Assembly (NCBI GenBank): GCA_031262985.1
Contig: JAISGQ010000002.1
Location: 28,155-92,154 of the forward strand
Length of the DNA stretch: 64,000 bases
Source: Oscillospiraceae bacterium
GTDB taxonomy: Bacteria > Bacillota > Clostridia > Oscillospirales > Acutalibacteraceae
Reading direction: 5' to 3'
This document shows positions 52,206 to 61,935 of this stretch, one piece after another (the stretch's first letter is position 1; each line of letters opens with the position of its first letter). The position numbers and the translations under genes are program-made. The notes under the pieces are model-generated. The model saw only the letters and a list, made by a program, of their open reading frames with translations. It did not search any database and was not told the DNA's origin.

Positions 52206-52982
52206 TCACACAGGCATTTTCCATATCTCGGCGCGTACCCGTTCCTCGCCCTCCTCACCGCGCAGGACGTACACGGTGCTTCCCCGTTCGGTTTCTGCTC
52301 CGAATACTGAGAGTAATTCTCCGTGTCTGCACTCCTTTCGGTATTGCAGGTGGAGGCGGCTTATGTAGGCGTCCGCCTCCCCTCCTATAGCGAAGTCGCT
52401 GAGTATCTCGAGATACCGCGCGTTGTTGACATGGTCGTTGAGGTCAATATCTCCCCACCGAACGAGGTACTCCCCGAGCTTCGGCGCGTCGGGCGGCAGG
52501 TTGATTTTCTCGTGCTTTCCGCCCAGCGGCTCTACTCCCACGGCGTGAGTAACTCCCAGCGCGTCGAGTGCGGTGGAGCGGAGTATCTTGTAGGTTTCGG
52601 GATTGACCGCACAGCAGGCGATAATTACTGTGGCGGCAAGCTCCCCGCTGTCGTCGCGGTAGGCGGTGTCGCGGTAGAACAACGCACCTCTGCTCTCCCT
52701 GTGCCATGTGTGTACATTTATATGTTCCCCTAACTTAACGGGGCGTAGGAATCGAAGCTCCACATTGGTGAGCATAAACACAACTCCGAGGGAGTAGAGC
52801 CGCTCGTACCGGAGGTTTGCGGCGGTCAGTGCGTGTTCTCCCGCCTCTTGGTTGAAGCCCATGAGGGCGTCGGGGCGGAAGATTCTGTTGCGGTCAACGA
52901 ATCTGGTGTCTACATGAAAATCCCAGAAGCCCTGCAATCCGATAAGCTCGTAACGCTCCGAGCCGGTTTTATTTTTACACAT
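52206..52982 (-). CDS. Acyl-ACP thioesterase (FatA-like)
   Basis: 258 residues, double hot-dog fold. Releases fatty acids from acyl carrier protein in the cytoplasm. The first hot-dog has FNQEAGEHALTAANL and LTNVELRFLRP; the catalytic region of the second is WGDIDLNDHVNNARYLEI (Asp, Asn, His line-up of the family). Bacterial FatA-like enzymes are common in gut Clostridia. It stands alone on the minus strand behind the repeat-rich region. Confidence 0.9.
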   Translation of the reverse strand: MCKNKTGSERYELIGLQGFWDFHVDTRFVDRNRIFRPDALMGFNQEAGEHALTAANLRYERLYSLGVVFMLTNVELRFLRPVKLGEHINVHTWHRESRGALFYRDTAYRDDSGELAATVIIACCAVNPETYKILRSTALDALGVTHAVGVEPLGGKHEKINLPPDAPKLGEYLVRWGDIDLNDHVNNARYLEILSDFAIGGEADAYISRLHLQYRKECRHGELLSVFGAETERGSTVYVLRGEEGEERVRAEIWKMPV

Positions 52983-53019
52983 ACAATCACCCTATTGCTT
53001 AAAATTATTGGACACAAAC

Positions 53020-53055
53020 TAAAATCTGTTGCCAAAGAGGCAACGCACTCAACTA
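53020..53055. repeat. TTGCCAAAGAGGCAA stem-loop next to hairpin element
   Basis: TTGCC/GGCAA hairpin; ATCTGTTGCCAAAGA recurs as ATTTGTTGCCAAGGA about 40 bp on, at the end of the multi-hairpin element. Confidence 0.45.
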
Positions 53056-53267
53056 AGATTTGTTGCCAAGGAGTTAGAGTTTGGGTCAAGCCTTTGCAAA
53101 GGCTTGCAGGTTGTTAGGACGGCGTCCTAACTCGCCATCCGCAGATGGCGAAATCCTTTATCGTCAGAAAAACGCAGGAAGGTAGGCGAAAATGTCCCTA
53201 AGGACATTTTCCCGTAGGAAACCCTCGTCGGGGGTTTCCTGTATAGGTCGCCGTGCGACCTATAGGG
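53056..53267 (-). repeat. Multi-hairpin dispersed element, copy 2 (possible structured RNA)
   Basis: Inverse of the element at 33.0 kb. Read on the minus strand, the order is TATAGGTCGC/GCGACCTATA, CAGGAAACCC/GGGTTTCCT, AAAATGTCC/GGACATTTT, the linker CTGCGTTTTTCTGACGATAA, CGCCATC/GATGGCG, GTTAGGAC/GTCCTAAC and CAAGCCTTT/AAAGGCTTG. Changes from copy 1 occur in pairs on both sides of stems. It lies between serS and the thioesterase gene. Confidence 0.8.
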
Positions 53268-53273
53268 TTCTCT

Positions 53274-53418
53274 CAAAAATGTACCCCAAAACACACCTCA
53301 AAGCGTACCCTCAAAAACGTCCTCCCAAAGCGACCATCAAAAACGTCCACCCCAAAACGACCCCCAAAGCGTACCTTCAAAATGTCCACTCAAAAGCGTC
53401 CCCCAAAAGCGTCCCCTT
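53274..53418. repeat. Degenerate short tandem array
   Basis: At least 11 units of 12-15 bp with the form CAAAA-x-CGTCC-x-C, directly abutting the multi-hairpin element. Any open frame through it (53192-53458 plus) is an artefact of the repeats. Confidence 0.6.
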
Positions 53419-53484
53419 AAAAATCTCGATATTTATAATCCCTCACCCTATTGCTTAAAATTATTGAACCATATCTTCACCCAT

Positions 53485-53518
53485 GTAAACCTCCTCAGCT
53501 TATTCTGAGGAGGTTTAC
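53485..53518. terminator. Hairpin after serS
   Basis: Perfect 14-bp stem GTAAACCTCCTCAG/CTGAGGAGGTTTAC with a 6-nt loop, 16 bp beyond the serS stop; no T-run on the minus strand. Confidence 0.55.
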
Positions 53519-53533
53519 CCATACCATATTATC

Positions 53534-54811
53534 CTACTTTATCGCGTCCGTACCCATGTATGCAAGGAGTGCCTCGGGAATAGTGACCGAGCCGTCCTCA
53601 TTCTGGTAGTTCTCCAAAATAGCGGCTGTAGTCCGTCCTGCGGCGACACCCGAGCCGTTGAGAGTATGCACAAGCCGCGCCTTATCCTTAACGTCCTTCT
53701 TGTAGCGAATCTGCGCCCTGCGCGACTGGTAGTCAACAAAGTTCGAGCAGCTCGAAATCTCCACATACCTGTTGTAGGAGGGCATCCAAACCTCGATGTC
53801 GTATGTCTTAGCCGAGCAGAAGCCCAAATCTCCCGTGGAGAGGCACACTACGCGGTAGGGAAGCCCAAGTCCCTGCAGTACCCGCTCCGCATCGAGAACC
53901 AGCTTCTCAAGCTCGTCCCAGCTCTCCTCAGGCTCGCAGAACTTGACAAGCTCCACCTTGTTAAACTGGTGCTGGCGGATAAGTCCGCGCGTGTCACGCC
54001 CCGCCGAACCCGCCTCAGCGCGGAAGCACGCGGAGTAGGCGCAGTACTTAATAGGCAGCTGCTCCGCCTTGAGTATCTCGTCTCTGTGGTAGTTTGTGAC
54101 AGGCACTTCAGCCGTCGGCACGAGATAGAAGTCGTTGTTCGAGAGGACAAACGCGCCCTCGCTCTGCACAAATTTCGGATACTGCCCCGTACCCTCCATA
54201 GAAGTCCTGTTGACCATAAACGGCGGGAACATCTCTGTATAGCCGTTTTCGGTGTGCGTATTCAAGAAGTAGCTGACAATGCTTCTCTCAAGCCGCGCGC
54301 CCAAGCCAACATAGAAGTGGAAACGCGCTCCGGCTACCTTCGCCGCCGCCTCGGAGTTGAGTATGCCGAGGTCCTCGCCTATGTCCCAATGCGCCTTCGG
54401 CTCGAAGCTGAATTTTTTCGGCTCGCCCCAGCGGCGAACCTCCACATTGTCGGTGTCGTCCTTCCCTGCGGGAACGTCGTCTGCGGGCATATTCGGAACG
54501 GAGAGGAGTATTTCCCTCTGCTTTGCCTCCAGCTCGGAAATCTGAGCGTTGCCTTCCTTTATCTTTTCGCTGAGCTGCTTCATCTGCTCCATAAGCGCGG
54601 AGGTGTCGCCGCCCGCCTTCTTAATCTGCGGAATCTGCTTGCTTGCGGAATTCTGCTCGGCACGCATTGTCTCGATTTTTTGCATTAACTCGCGCCTGCT
54701 CTTGTCTATCTCGAGAATAGCGTCAATATCGGCGGCGTAGTTGCCGTTTCTCTTAGACAGCGCGGTTTTTACTCTTTCTGTTTCATTTCTGATGAGATTT
54801 ATGTCCAGCAT
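53534..54811 (-). CDS. serS: Seryl-tRNA synthetase
   Basis: 425 residues, class II synthetase. An N-terminal tRNA-binding coiled coil (about 30-105) and the class II core follow: motif 2 in [20 protein letters not shown] and motif 3 in [19 protein letters not shown]. Charges tRNA-Ser. It has its own promoter with a short leader; I saw no T-box specifier or terminator fold in the 30-40 nt available. Confidence 0.96.
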   Translation of the reverse strand: MLDINLIRNETERVKTALSKRNGNYAADIDAILEIDKSRRELMQKIETMRAEQNSASKQIPQIKKAGGDTSALMEQMKQLSEKIKEGNAQISELEAKQREILLSVPNMPADDVPAGKDDTDNVEVRRWGEPKKFSFEPKAHWDIGEDLGILNSEAAAKVAGARFHFYVGLGARLERSIVSYFLNTHTENGYTEMFPPFMVNRTSMEGTGQYPKFVQSEGAFVLSNNDFYLVPTAEVPVTNYHRDEILKAEQLPIKYCAYSACFRAEAGSAGRDTRGLIRQHQFNKVELVKFCEPEESWDELEKLVLDAERVLQGLGLPYRVVCLSTGDLGFCSAKTYDIEVWMPSYNRYVEISSCSNFVDYQSRRAQIRYKKDVKDKARLVHTLNGSGVAAGRTTAAILENYQNEDGSVTIPEALLAYMGTDAIK

Positions 54812-54845
54812 TGCTTCATCTTCCCTTACTTTTAGTATACTGATT

Positions 54846-54874
54846 AATATACTATATTTCCCGCGTTTTGTAAA
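54846..54874 (-). promoter_or_regulatory. Promoter of serS
   Basis: TTTACA, 17-bp spacer, TATATT on the minus strand. The short leader contains AGTATA repeats. Confidence 0.6.
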
Positions 54875-54921
54875 TTGATTTTCCTTTTTTTATGTAATTT
54901 AAAATAAATTTAATATTTGTA

Positions 54922-54950
54922 TTGAAAAATTTATATGCGTTTGTTATACT
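54922..54950 (+). promoter_or_regulatory. Promoter of the surface-protein gene
   Basis: TTGAAA, 17-bp spacer, TATACT, about 125 nt before the start. Confidence 0.75.
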
Positions 54951-55077
54951 TATAATCAGACTATAGTAATATAGGCAGGGGTGTCTTATTTAAGTGAAGC
55001 GGTCGGTTTGCGATTTGTCGCTTGCGTGACAGTTTTACGCATATCAGTGACTACATAATTTGGAGGGCGGATTTTTT

Positions 55078-56991
55078 ATGAACAGGATTAAGATTAAATG
55101 GGTAGCTATGTTTCTCTGCATGGCTCTTATGGTGGGGAGTATAGGATATATCTTCACATCAAAGGGGATAAGTGCGGACACCACAACTACTGTTTCAAAC
55201 GCAATCTTCAGCACTGACACGGTTTTCGGCTATCTTGATGAGGACGGAAAATTCGTCTCTCTGCCGAGTGCGGGGCTGGACAATGAGATTAATTTTGATG
55301 AAGCCGAGGACGAGTACCCTTCTATTAAGGCCGTTATCAATCGTAAGATTATCCCCTATACCGAGGACGAAAACAACAACGACCCCTACAAATTTAAGGT
55401 GGAGACAAAGGTTACCTTCTCCTCCGTCAAGCCCGGAGAGGTCGGCTCTTATGCCGAGATACACGGCTTTACATTGAACGAACAGCTCTCCGACGGCTTT
55501 AGGTATGTAGTCGGAGGCGTAGGCAACGATCAACTTGTCTACAACTTCGCCAGCAACAGGGACGAAAACCCCGGCGGAACTACATCATCCGAGGAATCTT
55601 CTTCTGAGGTGGCTACATCTTCTGAGGAATCTTCTTCCGAGGCGTCGTCATCTGAGGTGTCTTCCGAGGAATCGTCATCCGAGGAATCATCTTCTGAGGT
55701 ATCGTCCGAGGAGTCGTCTTCTGAGGAATCATCTTCTGAGGTATCATCCGAGGAATCGTCTTCTGAGACTTCATCTTCCGAGGCATTATCTTCTGAGGAA
55801 GCTGCGGTATGGACTACTGATGCTGATGTAACAAACAGCGGCGCGGGCAAAACAGACGACAAGCTGGAGTTCAGTGTGACCTCAGGGCTGTCGCCTACGC
55901 TTGAGAACCCGACCCTGCAAGAGCTCGAGGAAAGAGTACCGTACATGATTTGGGAGGACAACGACCTCGTTTTCGATCTCTCATACTACGTCACGGCTGA
56001 ACATATTGATAATTTCTACGATTTCGAAGCAGAGGTCAATCCTACGTTTGACTTAACTGAAAACGGCGCATCTAAATTCTCCTTCACCGCCAATTCTGGC
56101 AACGGAAATACGGAGCTTACCGATGTGCTTGCCGAAACCGACTCCAAGGAGCTGGTTTCAATCGAGAAGAACAGCAACGCCGAAGGCAAGACAGTTGACG
56201 CTACGAAGGACGAGGCGCGGGTTGTCACCTACACAGTTACGCTCACCAATAACACCGAAGAAGATATAACCGAGTACGCCTTTGCCGACACGCTTCTCAA
56301 GACAATGATTACAGAATACGGCGGAGCGGCTCTTACACTCAAGGTGTACGAGGAGGGCAGAACCGTTCCGAAAAACACCGAAGATTTGTCCTTCGCGCCG
56401 GTTATTGCAGGAGGAAACACCACATACGGTCAGTTCGCCATAAACTCGGCAGGAGACCTTGAGGTTACGCTCGACAACAGCAACCAAGCCATTCCGGCGG
56501 GAGGCAAAGCGGAGTTTGTCTATATGCTCCAGCTCCCCGCAACCTACCTCAGCGCGGCAGACCTTAACGGAATAAACAGCAAGGACGAAAATGAGGAAAC
56601 CGTTTGGATTAACAACATGGCATATGTCAAGATTATAGAAACCGATAACACCGATATAAAGGGCGAGGTAATAGGCGCGTCTTACATCCTCGAGGCAAGC
56701 TATGAGGAGGAGACATCGATTATCCCCGCTCCGTCGTCAAGCGAAGCTCCGTCGAGTACAGCCTCTGTAGCTTCTCTTGCAAGCATCAGCGCAGGCGATT
56801 CCTCCTCTGACCCCGTTATTCCGAACAGCCCGAAAACAGGCGACACCGACAACACGGTGCAAAACGCCATAGCGTATACCGTGGCTTTGTTCTCCTTCGT
56901 CACATTCGCGTGTATCGCCTACTCGCTTGTGGTTGAGAAGAAGATACGTGAAGCTGCCAACAGAAAGCGCAAAATGCCCGCAAAGAAATAG
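55078..56991 (+). CDS. Surface protein with Ser/Glu stalk and sortase-like SPKTGD end
   Basis: 637 residues. The N-terminal signal (MNRIKIKWVAMFLCMALMVG) leads to an outside region. Residues about 170-241 are a Ser/Glu stalk made of SSEE/SSSEV units. A DUF11-like segment about 330-540 (TYTVTLTNNTEEDITEYAFADTL) has the look of stacked Ig-type domains. The end is NSPKTGD, a membrane helix, then a basic tail: a sortase-type anchor, though the tail after the helix is longer (about 20 residues) than usual. The start is ATG 55078; an upstream TTG overlaps the GGAGGGCGG site. No sortase gene is in the window. Confidence 0.82.
   Translation: MNRIKIKWVAMFLCMALMVGSIGYIFTSKGISADTTTTVSNAIFSTDTVFGYLDEDGKFVSLPSAGLDNEINFDEAEDEYPSIKAVINRKIIPYTEDENNNDPYKFKVETKVTFSSVKPGEVGSYAEIHGFTLNEQLSDGFRYVVGGVGNDQLVYNFASNRDENPGGTTSSEESSSEVATSSEESSSEASSSEVSSEESSSEESSSEVSSEESSSEESSSEVSSEESSSETSSSEALSSEEAAVWTTDADVTNSGAGKTDDKLEFSVTSGLSPTLENPTLQELEERVPYMIWEDNDLVFDLSYYVTAEHIDNFYDFEAEVNPTFDLTENGASKFSFTANSGNGNTELTDVLAETDSKELVSIEKNSNAEGKTVDATKDEARVVTYTVTLTNNTEEDITEYAFADTLLKTMITEYGGAALTLKVYEEGRTVPKNTEDLSFAPVIAGGNTTYGQFAINSAGDLEVTLDNSNQAIPAGGKAEFVYMLQLPATYLSAADLNGINSKDENEETVWINNMAYVKIIETDNTDIKGEVIGASYILEASYEEETSIIPAPSSSEAPSSTASVASLASISAGDSSSDPVIPNSPKTGDTDNTVQNAIAYTVALFSFVTFACIAYSLVVEKKIREAANRKRKMPAKK
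55585..55800 (+). repeat. Coding repeats of the Ser/Glu stalk
   Basis: TCTTCTGAGGAATC/TCATCTTCTGAGGT-type units repeat in frame. Length is likely variable between strains. Confidence 0.75.
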
Positions 56992-57017
56992 CGGCATAAC
57001 AGAACAGTTCCCTTTTT

Positions 57018-57104
57018 CTCCCCGAATATCGTTTATTGCTTTATACTACTCCGCTTTTAAACGCGAAGCAGTATTAACGCAGGGCGATGTTCGGGGAGTT
57101 TTTC
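57018..57104 (+). terminator. Two-stem terminator after the surface-protein gene
   Basis: Outer stem CTCCCCGAA/TTCGGGGAG followed by TTTTTCTT; an inner stem ATACTACT...AGCAGTAT contains a CTCCGC core as at 37.93 kb. Confidence 0.8.
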
Positions 57105-57137
57105 TTAAATTATTTGTCTTTTATTAACAATTTGTTA

Positions 57138-57166
57138 TTGAAAAACGATAAGCTGCGTGTTATAAT
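57138..57166 (+). promoter_or_regulatory. Promoter of the unknown gene-DUF4173 pair
   Basis: TTGAAA, 17-bp spacer, TATAAT, a full consensus, about 155 nt before the chosen start. Confidence 0.85.
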
Positions 57167-57320
57167 CCAAAGAGTAGTAGTAAAATATCCCATTTGGAGG
57201 AAAGATTTTTTTCAATACTATAGAAATTAAGTGCGGGATGTGATAAAATGAGCTATCATGGGTGTGCCTGTCCTCTTTGGAGGCACGCTCAAATACAAAC
57301 CCTTGGAGGAACTACAGAAA

Positions 57321-58127
57321 ATGAACGAATATTTTGAAATTGTACGCACTAAGCTCGCAAACTCCCTTGCCGAAAAAGGATACTCCGCGAACCCCGCCAA
57401 AAGCGAGGGCGATACGGAGAGCATTTGCTTTACTACAGCCGAGGACGGCGTAATACTCGAATACAAGAAGGACGAAAACAAGTTTTTCCTCTCCCGTTTC
57501 AATGTGGAGGACGGGGAGGACAGCGCGGTTTCTGCTCAGATTTCCTATTTTAGCGAGGAGGCGGGCTACGGCAAGAAGGACGCGGAGTCGATTGCGGGCG
57601 AATTTGTCGAAACGCTGACCTCTCCCACCTCAAAATCGGCGAAGGAGCGGCTTGCCAGAGCGGTTGCAAGCACCGCGAAGAAGGAGTCCGCCGGCAGTGA
57701 GGACAACGTAACGCCTAAATTCTTCATCAACCGCATACCGACCTACCTCCCCGATTGCAGGCTGGCACTGATTGCACATAAGGAACACTACGAAACTCTC
57801 CTGCCTGTAAAATTCTGTGAGGAGGTTGTGGTTGAGTCATTCAACAATATGCTCGATACGGGAGAACAGTCCCCCGACGACTTCCTGCTCTTTCTCTCGA
57901 ACTCACACGAGAAGGGCGATTTGTCCACAAAGGGACTTATTGTGCAGATAATTCTCAACTCCGTAAACAGCCGGCACTGGGACTACCTCTCAGACAAAAT
58001 GAGCGATTCGCTCAAAAAAGCGTGGAATGCCGGAAAGCGTTATATCGGCAAAGAGGTCGAGCCGGAGAAGGAGAAAAAGCCCAAGAAGAGCTTATTTTCC
58101 GAAGTATCAAGCCGCCTCGGGCAGTAG
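57321..58127 (+). CDS. Unrecognised soluble protein
   Basis: 268 residues, no membrane segment. The N-terminal part (about 1-100: YFEIVRTKLANSLAEKGYSA, GVILEYKKDENKFFLSRFNV) looks like a small alpha/beta domain. The middle has NVTPKFFINRIPTYLPDCRL and LIAHKEHYETLLPVKFCEEVV, and the tail is Lys/Pro-rich. No catalytic motif was seen. The start is ATG 57321 because GGAGG lies 11 nt before it; the frame is open 63 bp further but without a ribosome site. It is 129 bp upstream of the DUF4173 gene in the same direction, so probably in one transcript. Confidence 0.72.
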   Translation: MNEYFEIVRTKLANSLAEKGYSANPAKSEGDTESICFTTAEDGVILEYKKDENKFFLSRFNVEDGEDSAVSAQISYFSEEAGYGKKDAESIAGEFVETLTSPTSKSAKERLARAVASTAKKESAGSEDNVTPKFFINRIPTYLPDCRLALIAHKEHYETLLPVKFCEEVVVESFNNMLDTGEQSPDDFLLFLSNSHEKGDLSTKGLIVQIILNSVNSRHWDYLSDKMSDSLKKAWNAGKRYIGKEVEPEKEKKPKKSLFSEVSSRLGQ

Positions 58128-58256
58128 AAGATAAGCGCGGCATCTCCACTTTCAAGCAGCGGGCGGGCAACTCCGACGGCAGTACCTATAGCACTACCTG
58201 TAGCAGTATATATGGAACACCGATAAGAACAGCACCTATGAGAATGGAGGAACATT

Positions 58257-60452
58257 ATGAATAATCAGCCAAATCCCACTAACAGAACCGAAGTGCAAAG
58301 CTCCCCCGAAGCCCCGCAGGCAGGAGCGTCCGCGCCGAACCCGTATTTGTCTGCACCTCCTGCGCCTACCACGCCTCCCGCACCTATTGTGTCTCCTGCC
58401 GCGAGCTATTTTCCCGTCGCGACACCCGCACAGCAAAACGCGTTGCAGGACGCACCTTCGCCAAATCCGCAGAACGCCGCCGTGCAGTACGCTGTGTATA
58501 CGGCGAACAGCCAGTATATTGCCGCCGCCCAAAAGGAGCAAACGGAGCGGAAAGAACGCATACGCAGCTCAATGAAGGGCGCGACTGCGGGAATAATGCT
58601 GGTATTGGCGTTTATTTTCGGTGTTTTCGTGAAGAGAGTCGTGCTGGCAGAGGGGCTTGTAACCTCCGTCTCCGACACAGGCAGACTGTTCGGAGCTATG
58701 GGGCTGGGAGTTCCCATTATCACCGGCGTATTCTTCCTGCTCTTTGGGGCGTTTATCCTTCGCAGAGGAAAGAAATTCAATTTTAAATCTCTCATTGTAG
58801 TCATTCCCATGCTCGCGGTGACTTTGAGCCTTGCTTTTAACGCAAGCCTCGGAGGCAGATGGTGGGTGTTAACCGGATGGGTCGGCTTGTTCGCCCTCTT
58901 TACCACCTTCTTCGCCGACTGCTCAAAGAACAGCCCCTTGTCGGCAGGCGGCTTTTCGGACGCCGTATACACCTTCCTCGGTGTGCCGTTTAAGTATATG
59001 GGCAGTTTCCTTTCCATCGTATTCAAGTCGAAAAAGGAGGAAGGCAACAAGCTCTCCGCAAACGCACTCAAGGTGATTATCGGGGTTTTAATCTCCCTTC
59101 CGACAATTGCGATAATGCTCGTGGCGTTTTCATGCGCGGACGATGCTTTCAGATATGTCGTAAACGACGTTATCGACAAGCTTGACTTTAACCTTGCTAC
59201 AATTTTCTGGGATGTGTTTTTCGGCTTGATTATCTGCCTCTTTGTGTTCCCTCTCACAGGCTACCTCCGAATGGGCGGCGACAGAGTGCAAAAGCAGCAT
59301 ACCGCAAAAACGTGGCTCGACGGAACTATAGGAACTATCATTGTAATTTCGATTACACTGACATATTTCCTCTTTATCGCCGTTCAATTTAAGTATTTCT
59401 TTGGATTTTTCATCAACAACGACGTGCTTCTGAGACCTGAGAACGTAAACAAGGCGGCGGAGGCAATGAGTGCTCTCCCCGACGGAATGTTGTGGAGTGA
59501 GTATGCTCGCCGCGGTTTCTTTGAGCTTACCGCGCTTGTCGCCGCTACAGTCCTGCTGATAGGAATATTCCAGACAGCGGCAAAACGCAGTGAGAGCGGC
59601 AAAATCCCCGTTGCTCTGAAGGTTTCTCTGACTGCGCTGGCAATGTGTACTTTCATAGCCATTGTTTCGGCTATTCTCAAAACTGTTGTGTACACTCAGT
59701 ACTGCGGACTGACCACCAACAGAATCTGCGCCTTGGCGTTTATAGCCTTCATGATTCTCTGTATTTTCGTCATGATAGCGAAAATTTGGGTAAGCAAAAT
59801 CAACCTCTTCTTCTCCGTTTCGGCAATTGCGATGGTTACGATTACGGCAGTGAGCGTCATGAATGTAGACGCCATAGCCGCACGCAATCTTGCAAGCCGC
59901 CACATTGAGATGGGTACAAGCATAGACTTCTCCTACTTAGAGAAGCTGTCCTACGCCGCCGCGCCGTCGGTGGAGCGGCTGATGCTCGAATCTTCCGAGG
60001 AGGACGTCCGCCTTGCCGCAGAAGGACTGCTCGCTAAGTACAAGTTTATGGGAGACGGACGAGCATACAGCGAAAATTCGTGGGGCGGAAAGTATTCGCT
60101 GTACGAGGACAAGGAAGACGGCGTGTACAAGTCGATGAATCATGTTTCTCTCACAAGCTATGAGTGGTACTTCTGGTCGTTTGATTTGCAGAGGGCTAAG
60201 GACATCTGCGATAAGTACAAACTCGGCTATGACGACCTGAATCGTCACTATGTGTATAAAAAGTATGTAGAATATGCCGCGCCGTTTAAAGCGGAGGAAA
60301 AGCGTTTGGAGGAGAAATTAAATTGTAATGTTACTGTTACTTATTTAACTCTTAATGAGTATATTGGAGATAACTTACTCGATGACGACGGCAATATACG
60401 ATATTCGTACTTCCGTCTTATCGACAAGAAAGACCACGACTACGAGTGGTAA
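58257..60452 (+). CDS. Large polytopic membrane protein, DUF4173/DUF4153-like
   Basis: 731 residues. A Pro/Ala/Gln-rich cytoplasmic head (about 1-100) precedes roughly 11 membrane helices (about 112-540) and a C-terminal outside or cytoplasmic domain (about 545-731) with HIEMGTSIDFSYLEKLSYAA. The family segment EYARRGFFELTALVAATVLL (about residue 416) and LNASLGGRWW-like region fit DUF4173-type proteins. The function is unknown. GGAGG precedes the ATG by 6 nt. Confidence 0.75.
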   Translation: MNNQPNPTNRTEVQSSPEAPQAGASAPNPYLSAPPAPTTPPAPIVSPAASYFPVATPAQQNALQDAPSPNPQNAAVQYAVYTANSQYIAAAQKEQTERKERIRSSMKGATAGIMLVLAFIFGVFVKRVVLAEGLVTSVSDTGRLFGAMGLGVPIITGVFFLLFGAFILRRGKKFNFKSLIVVIPMLAVTLSLAFNASLGGRWWVLTGWVGLFALFTTFFADCSKNSPLSAGGFSDAVYTFLGVPFKYMGSFLSIVFKSKKEEGNKLSANALKVIIGVLISLPTIAIMLVAFSCADDAFRYVVNDVIDKLDFNLATIFWDVFFGLIICLFVFPLTGYLRMGGDRVQKQHTAKTWLDGTIGTIIVISITLTYFLFIAVQFKYFFGFFINNDVLLRPENVNKAAEAMSALPDGMLWSEYARRGFFELTALVAATVLLIGIFQTAAKRSESGKIPVALKVSLTALAMCTFIAIVSAILKTVVYTQYCGLTTNRICALAFIAFMILCIFVMIAKIWVSKINLFFSVSAIAMVTITAVSVMNVDAIAARNLASRHIEMGTSIDFSYLEKLSYAAAPSVERLMLESSEEDVRLAAEGLLAKYKFMGDGRAYSENSWGGKYSLYEDKEDGVYKSMNHVSLTSYEWYFWSFDLQRAKDICDKYKLGYDDLNRHYVYKKYVEYAAPFKAEEKRLEEKLNCNVTVTYLTLNEYIGDNLLDDDGNIRYSYFRLIDKKDHDYEW

Positions 60453-60505
60453 TTCTTCCTCGCAACCCAAACTCCTCCCCGAAAATTTGATGTAATTTTG
60501 AAAAA

Positions 60506-60551
60506 CCCGCACAATATTGACGGAAAATCAATTTGTGCGGGCTTTTCTTTT
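60506..60551 (+). terminator. Terminator of the DUF4173 gene
   Basis: CCCGCACAA/TTGTGCGGG extended by ATTGA/TCAAT, followed by CTTTTCTTTTT. Confidence 0.9.
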
Positions 60552-60589
60552 TGCGTTACTGCCGATACTGATATACACATTTATACTAT

Positions 60590-60685
60590 AGTTAATTTAG
60601 TATGCCGAATAAATGCCGTTTTTCCTGCTATAATTGGTTAATTTAGTGTATTTTTGGGAAATTGCTAAATTTTTAACAATTTCCC
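60590..60685 (+). promoter_or_regulatory. Upstream region of serC with a 9-bp dyad and TTAATTTAG motifs
   Basis: TAGTTAATTTAGTAT (60596) and GGTTAATTTAGTGTA (60637) resemble the ends of the cassettes at 13.1 and 14.8 kb. GGGAAATTG/CAATTTCCC (60656-60685) is a perfect dyad upstream of the -35. No riboswitch was recognised. Confidence 0.45.
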
Positions 60686-60697
60686 CTCAAAAAACCG

Positions 60698-60726
60698 TTG
60701 ACTTAAAGACATCTACTCAATATAAT
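60698..60726 (+). promoter_or_regulatory. Promoter of serC-serA
   Basis: TTGACT, 17-bp spacer, TATAAT; 72-nt leader. Confidence 0.8.
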
Positions 60727-60798
60727 TAATATTAATGTATTTGCGGGCGATGAGTTTACCAAAAGAAAAGCCCGACTAATTTTACGGAGGTTTTAACA

Positions 60799-61881
60799 AT
60801 GGCAAGAGTTTACAATTTTTCAGCAGGTCCGTCATGTCTCCCCGAGGCAGTTCTCGAGAAGGCGGCGGCAGAAATGCTCGACTACGAGGGCAGCGGTCAG
60901 TCGGTTATGGAGATGAGCCACCGCTCTAAGGTGTACGAGTCGATAATTGGCGGCGCGGAGGCTCTTTTGCGGGAGGTCATGAACATCCCCGAGAACTACA
61001 AGGTTCTCTTCCTTCAGGGCGGCGCGTCCTCGCAGTTTGCAATGATTCCGCTCAACTTAATGAACGGCTCAGGCAAGGCGGATTTCGTCATCACAGGTCA
61101 GTGGGCAAACAAGGCGTATCAGGAGGCGGCTCGTTACGGCGAGGCGAAGGCAGTCGCGTCCTCTAAGGACAAGACATTCTCCTACATCCCGAAGCTTGAC
61201 AGCGCGACATTCACTCCCGACGCCGACTACTTCCACATCTGCATGAACAACACCATCTACGGCACGAAGTTCAGCACACTCCCCGAGACAGGCGATGTAC
61301 CTCTCGTAGCGGACATCTCCTCCTGCGTACTCTCCGAGCCTGTGGACGTATCTAAGTTCGGTATGCTCTACGCGGGCGCACAGAAGAATATGTCATGCGC
61401 CGGTCTTACCGTAGTTATCGTCAGAGAGGATCTTCTCGGCAAGGCGAGAGACATTACTCCCACCATGTTCGACTACAAGATTCACGCCGACAACGGCTCT
61501 ATGTACAACACTCCTCCCTGCTACGCCATCTACATTGCGAAGCTTGTGCTTGAGTGGGTCAAGGAGCAGGGCGGACTTTCGGCTATGAAGAAAATCAACG
61601 AGGACAAAGCGGCTGTACTCTACAACTTCCTCGACTCCTCGAAGATGTTCAGCGCGACTGTCGAGGGCTGCGACCGCTCGCTGATGAATGTTCCGTTTGT
61701 CACAGGAAATGACGAGCTTGACGCTAAGTTTGTCAAGGAGGCGACAGCCGCGGGCTTCATCAACCTCAAGGGACACCGCTCTGTAGGCGGCATGAGAGCT
61801 TCCATCTACAACGCCATGCCCGCAGAGGGAGTGAGCAAGCTGGTCGAGTTCATGACAGCGTTCGAGGCGGCTAATTCGTAA
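60799..61881 (+). CDS. serC: Phosphoserine aminotransferase
   Basis: 360 residues, PLP-dependent transaminase that turns 3-phosphohydroxypyruvate into phosphoserine. The frame opens RVYNFSAGPSCLPEAVLEKA, has the PLP Lys in YAGAQKNMSCAGLT, and ends with the family's HRSVGGMRASIYNAMP. ACGGAGG lies 8 nt before the ATG. It is followed 54 bp later by serA on the same strand; together they make two of the three serine-synthesis steps. The phosphatase SerB is not in the window. Confidence 0.96.
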   Translation: MARVYNFSAGPSCLPEAVLEKAAAEMLDYEGSGQSVMEMSHRSKVYESIIGGAEALLREVMNIPENYKVLFLQGGASSQFAMIPLNLMNGSGKADFVITGQWANKAYQEAARYGEAKAVASSKDKTFSYIPKLDSATFTPDADYFHICMNNTIYGTKFSTLPETGDVPLVADISSCVLSEPVDVSKFGMLYAGAQKNMSCAGLTVVIVREDLLGKARDITPTMFDYKIHADNGSMYNTPPCYAIYIAKLVLEWVKEQGGLSAMKKINEDKAAVLYNFLDSSKMFSATVEGCDRSLMNVPFVTGNDELDAKFVKEATAAGFINLKGHRSVGGMRASIYNAMPAEGVSKLVEFMTAFEAANS

Positions 61882-61935
61882 TCTGCAACCTGTTTTTCGG
61901 GAAATACAAATAATAAATTAAGGAGAGGAATTACA

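Noticed and set aside
53192..53458. 88-residue plus-strand reading frame with repeated Pro/Lys units
   Set aside because: It runs through the multi-hairpin element and the degenerate array, has no ribosome site, and its repeats reflect the DNA array.
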